A stretch of DNA of 6,794 nt from an uncultured Lachnoclostridium sp. (GTDB taxonomy: Bacteria; Bacillota; Clostridia; Lachnospirales; Lachnospiraceae). Where the stretch lies: NCBI GenBank assembly GCA_958425285.1, contig CATZVV010000101.1, positions 1 through 6,794 on the forward strand, read 5' to 3'. The notes beneath the pieces are model-generated. The model was not told where the DNA came from. It was given only the letters and a program-made list of their open reading frames with translations, and searched no databases. Positions within the stretch are counted from its first letter, which is position 1, and each line of letters opens with the position of its first letter. The position numbers were made by a program, and so were the translations under genes. Below, piece after piece: positions 5,846 through 6,794 of the stretch.

Positions 5846-6187
5846 ATGACAGTAAGAGAACTAATGGATGAAGATGTATTCCAGGTATTAAATGAAGGAG
5901 AAAACATAGATAGGGAAATTAGCCAGCCATTTTGCTGTGATTTGCTTAGTATTGCAATGTCAAAAGCACCAGCAGGGGCAGCGTGGGTTACGGTAATGGG
6001 AAATATGAATACGCTGGCAGTGGCTACCTTGACGGAATGTGCATGTATTATTCTGGCCGAGGGAATTCAGATGGATGAAGCAGCACTAAAAAAGGCAGAT
6101 GCAGAGGGCATTACTGTTTTTGCTACGGAGGCGCCAATTTTTGAGACAGGGTTAACGGTAATCCGTATTATGGAGACATATGAATGA
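5846..6187 (+). CDS. DRTGG-domain-like protein, second copy (divergent)
   Basis: This 113-residue soluble protein is a paralogue of the product of 3653-4006. Both start MTV(K/R)E and share a DREV/DREI stretch near 20, a cysteine followed by D-L/M in the next segment, a central hydrophobic strand (CACIILAEG, 65-73), a helix with DEA and an LxxA-xxxGI/QI pattern, and a final strand before a GL segment. The residues around LLTGL...VRTAEMMDI in copy one are not kept (WVTVMGNMNTLAVATLTEC), so the two probably do different jobs. Its role is unknown; position suggests it partners the sensor hydrogenase or the downstream PHP protein. It starts 46 bases after the hydrogenase stop. GGAGG (5828-5832) is 13 bases from the ATG, longer than usual, but the start is fixed by similarity to copy one. 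Its stop overlaps the next start as ATGA. Confidence 0.85.
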   Translation: MTVRELMDEDVFQVLNEGENIDREISQPFCCDLLSIAMSKAPAGAAWVTVMGNMNTLAVATLTECACIILAEGIQMDEAALKKADAEGITVFATEAPIFETGLTVIRIMETYE

Positions 6188-6794
6188 ATCTGACATACGA
6201 TTTACATCTTCATTCATGCCTGTCTCCATGCGGTGATTTGGATATGACTCCTGGTAATATTGTCGGGATGGCAATGATTAAGGGATTGGATGTAATCGCA
6301 GTTACCGACCATAACAGTTGCTGTAATTGTGGAGCCGCAATGGAAATCGGAGAAGCCTATGGAGTCACCGTTATTCCGGGAATGGAGCTTACAACAGCAG
6401 AAGAGGTTCATGTACTCTGTCTGTTTCCTGCCTTAAAGACTGCGATGGAATGGGATGAATATGTTTATGAACATTTGATTGATATTCCAAATCAGGAAGA
6501 GATTTTTGGAAAACAGCAAATTTGTAATTCGGATGATGAAATTATTGGAACAAAAGAGAAATTGTTAATCAATGCGACAGATATTGCCTTTGCGCAGGTA
6601 TATCAACTTATGGAAGAGAGAAACGGCATTATGATTCCAGCCCATATTGATAAGCAGGCAAACAGCTTGCTTGGTAACCTTGGATTTATTCCACCGGATA
6701 GCAGGTTCCGGGTAGCTGAGGTTAAAGATTTACAAAATTTACACAGATTGCAAAAGAGCAATCCGTATTTAATGGGATGCCGTTTTATTTCAGA
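6184..6794 (+). CDS. PHP-domain phosphoesterase, 3' end cut by the window
   Basis: The frame from ATG 6184 is open to the window end (203 complete codons, no stop), so the gene is truncated by the window and not broken. PHP-domain proteins are metal-dependent phosphoesterases. Metal-ligand motifs seen are DLHLHS (6-11, His8 and His10), TDHN (41-44, Asp42 and His43), GMELT (66-70, Glu68), EVHVLC (His76) and PAHID (152-156, His154). The usual last motif (SDAH type) should come just past the end, after RFIS. Cysteines are frequent near the active site: CLSPC (12-16) and CCNC (46-49). The substrate is unknown; clostridial relatives lie in hydrogenase operons and the family also includes nucleotide-specific phosphatases. 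The start overlaps the previous stop (ATGA, 6184-6187), and GGAGA at 6172-6176 lies seven bases upstream, so translation is probably coupled. The alternative ATG at 6180 is in another frame. Confidence 0.9.
   Translation, partial: MNLTYDLHLHSCLSPCGDLDMTPGNIVGMAMIKGLDVIAVTDHNSCCNCGAAMEIGEAYGVTVIPGMELTTAEEVHVLCLFPALKTAMEWDEYVYEHLIDIPNQEEIFGKQQICNSDDEIIGTKEKLLINATDIAFAQVYQLMEERNGIMIPAHIDKQANSLLGNLGFIPPDSRFRVAEVKDLQNLHRLQKSNPYLMGCRFIS

Overview
The window reads as chromosomal DNA from a low-GC, anaerobic Firmicute, most likely a Lachnospiraceae-type gut clostridium. The reasons are AT-rich codon use, strong GGAGG ribosome binding sites, sigma-A type promoters, and genes (sensor-type [FeFe] hydrogenase, DRTGG proteins, PF12897-type aminotransferase) typical of fermentative Clostridia. 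All supported genes lie on the + strand. Assignment to a family or genus is inference; no rRNA, tRNA, phage, transposase or CRISPR signal is present.

Layout: (1) 2-85 is the probable 3' tail of an unidentified gene. (2) 86-354 is an intergenic region with an imperfect hairpin repeat and a good promoter. (3) 355-1638 is a PLP-dependent aspartate-type aminotransferase, probably a single-gene unit. (4) 1639-2007 is a 369-base gap holding a second, longer hairpin of the same repeat family in the opposite orientation, then a near-consensus promoter. (5) 2008-3519 is a six-helix membrane methyl-accepting chemotaxis protein. (6) A promoter near 3565-3593 opens an operon of five closely spaced genes that runs off the right edge: DRTGG-domain protein (3653-4006), RsbW/SpoIIAB-like ATPase (3999-4421), sensor-type [FeFe]-hydrogenase homologue (4522-5799), second DRTGG-domain protein (5846-6187) and PHP-domain phosphoesterase (6184-6794, cut by the window end). 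The three start sites displaced from the longest open frame (3653, 3999, 4522) were chosen from ribosome binding sites, overlap and family starts.

The operon is the interesting part. The hydrogenase homologue keeps all four cysteines needed to hold the active-site H-cluster. However, the cysteine that normally relays protons to the active site is alanine, and several other active-site residues have changed. It also has two N-terminal [4Fe-4S] motifs and an extra C-terminal four-cysteine Fe-S motif, but no PAS domain. These traits resemble the putative sensory (HydS, group C/D-like) [FeFe] hydrogenases rather than bulk H2-producing enzymes. The ATPase has the Bergerat fold of anti-sigma/serine kinases, so the operon may read out H2 or redox state and pass it on by phosphorylation or partner switching. 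From general knowledge of clostridial genomes, genes for an electron-bifurcating NADH/ferredoxin hydrogenase (NuoE/NuoF-like and HydA) often follow this set. They would lie beyond base 6794 and are not visible here.
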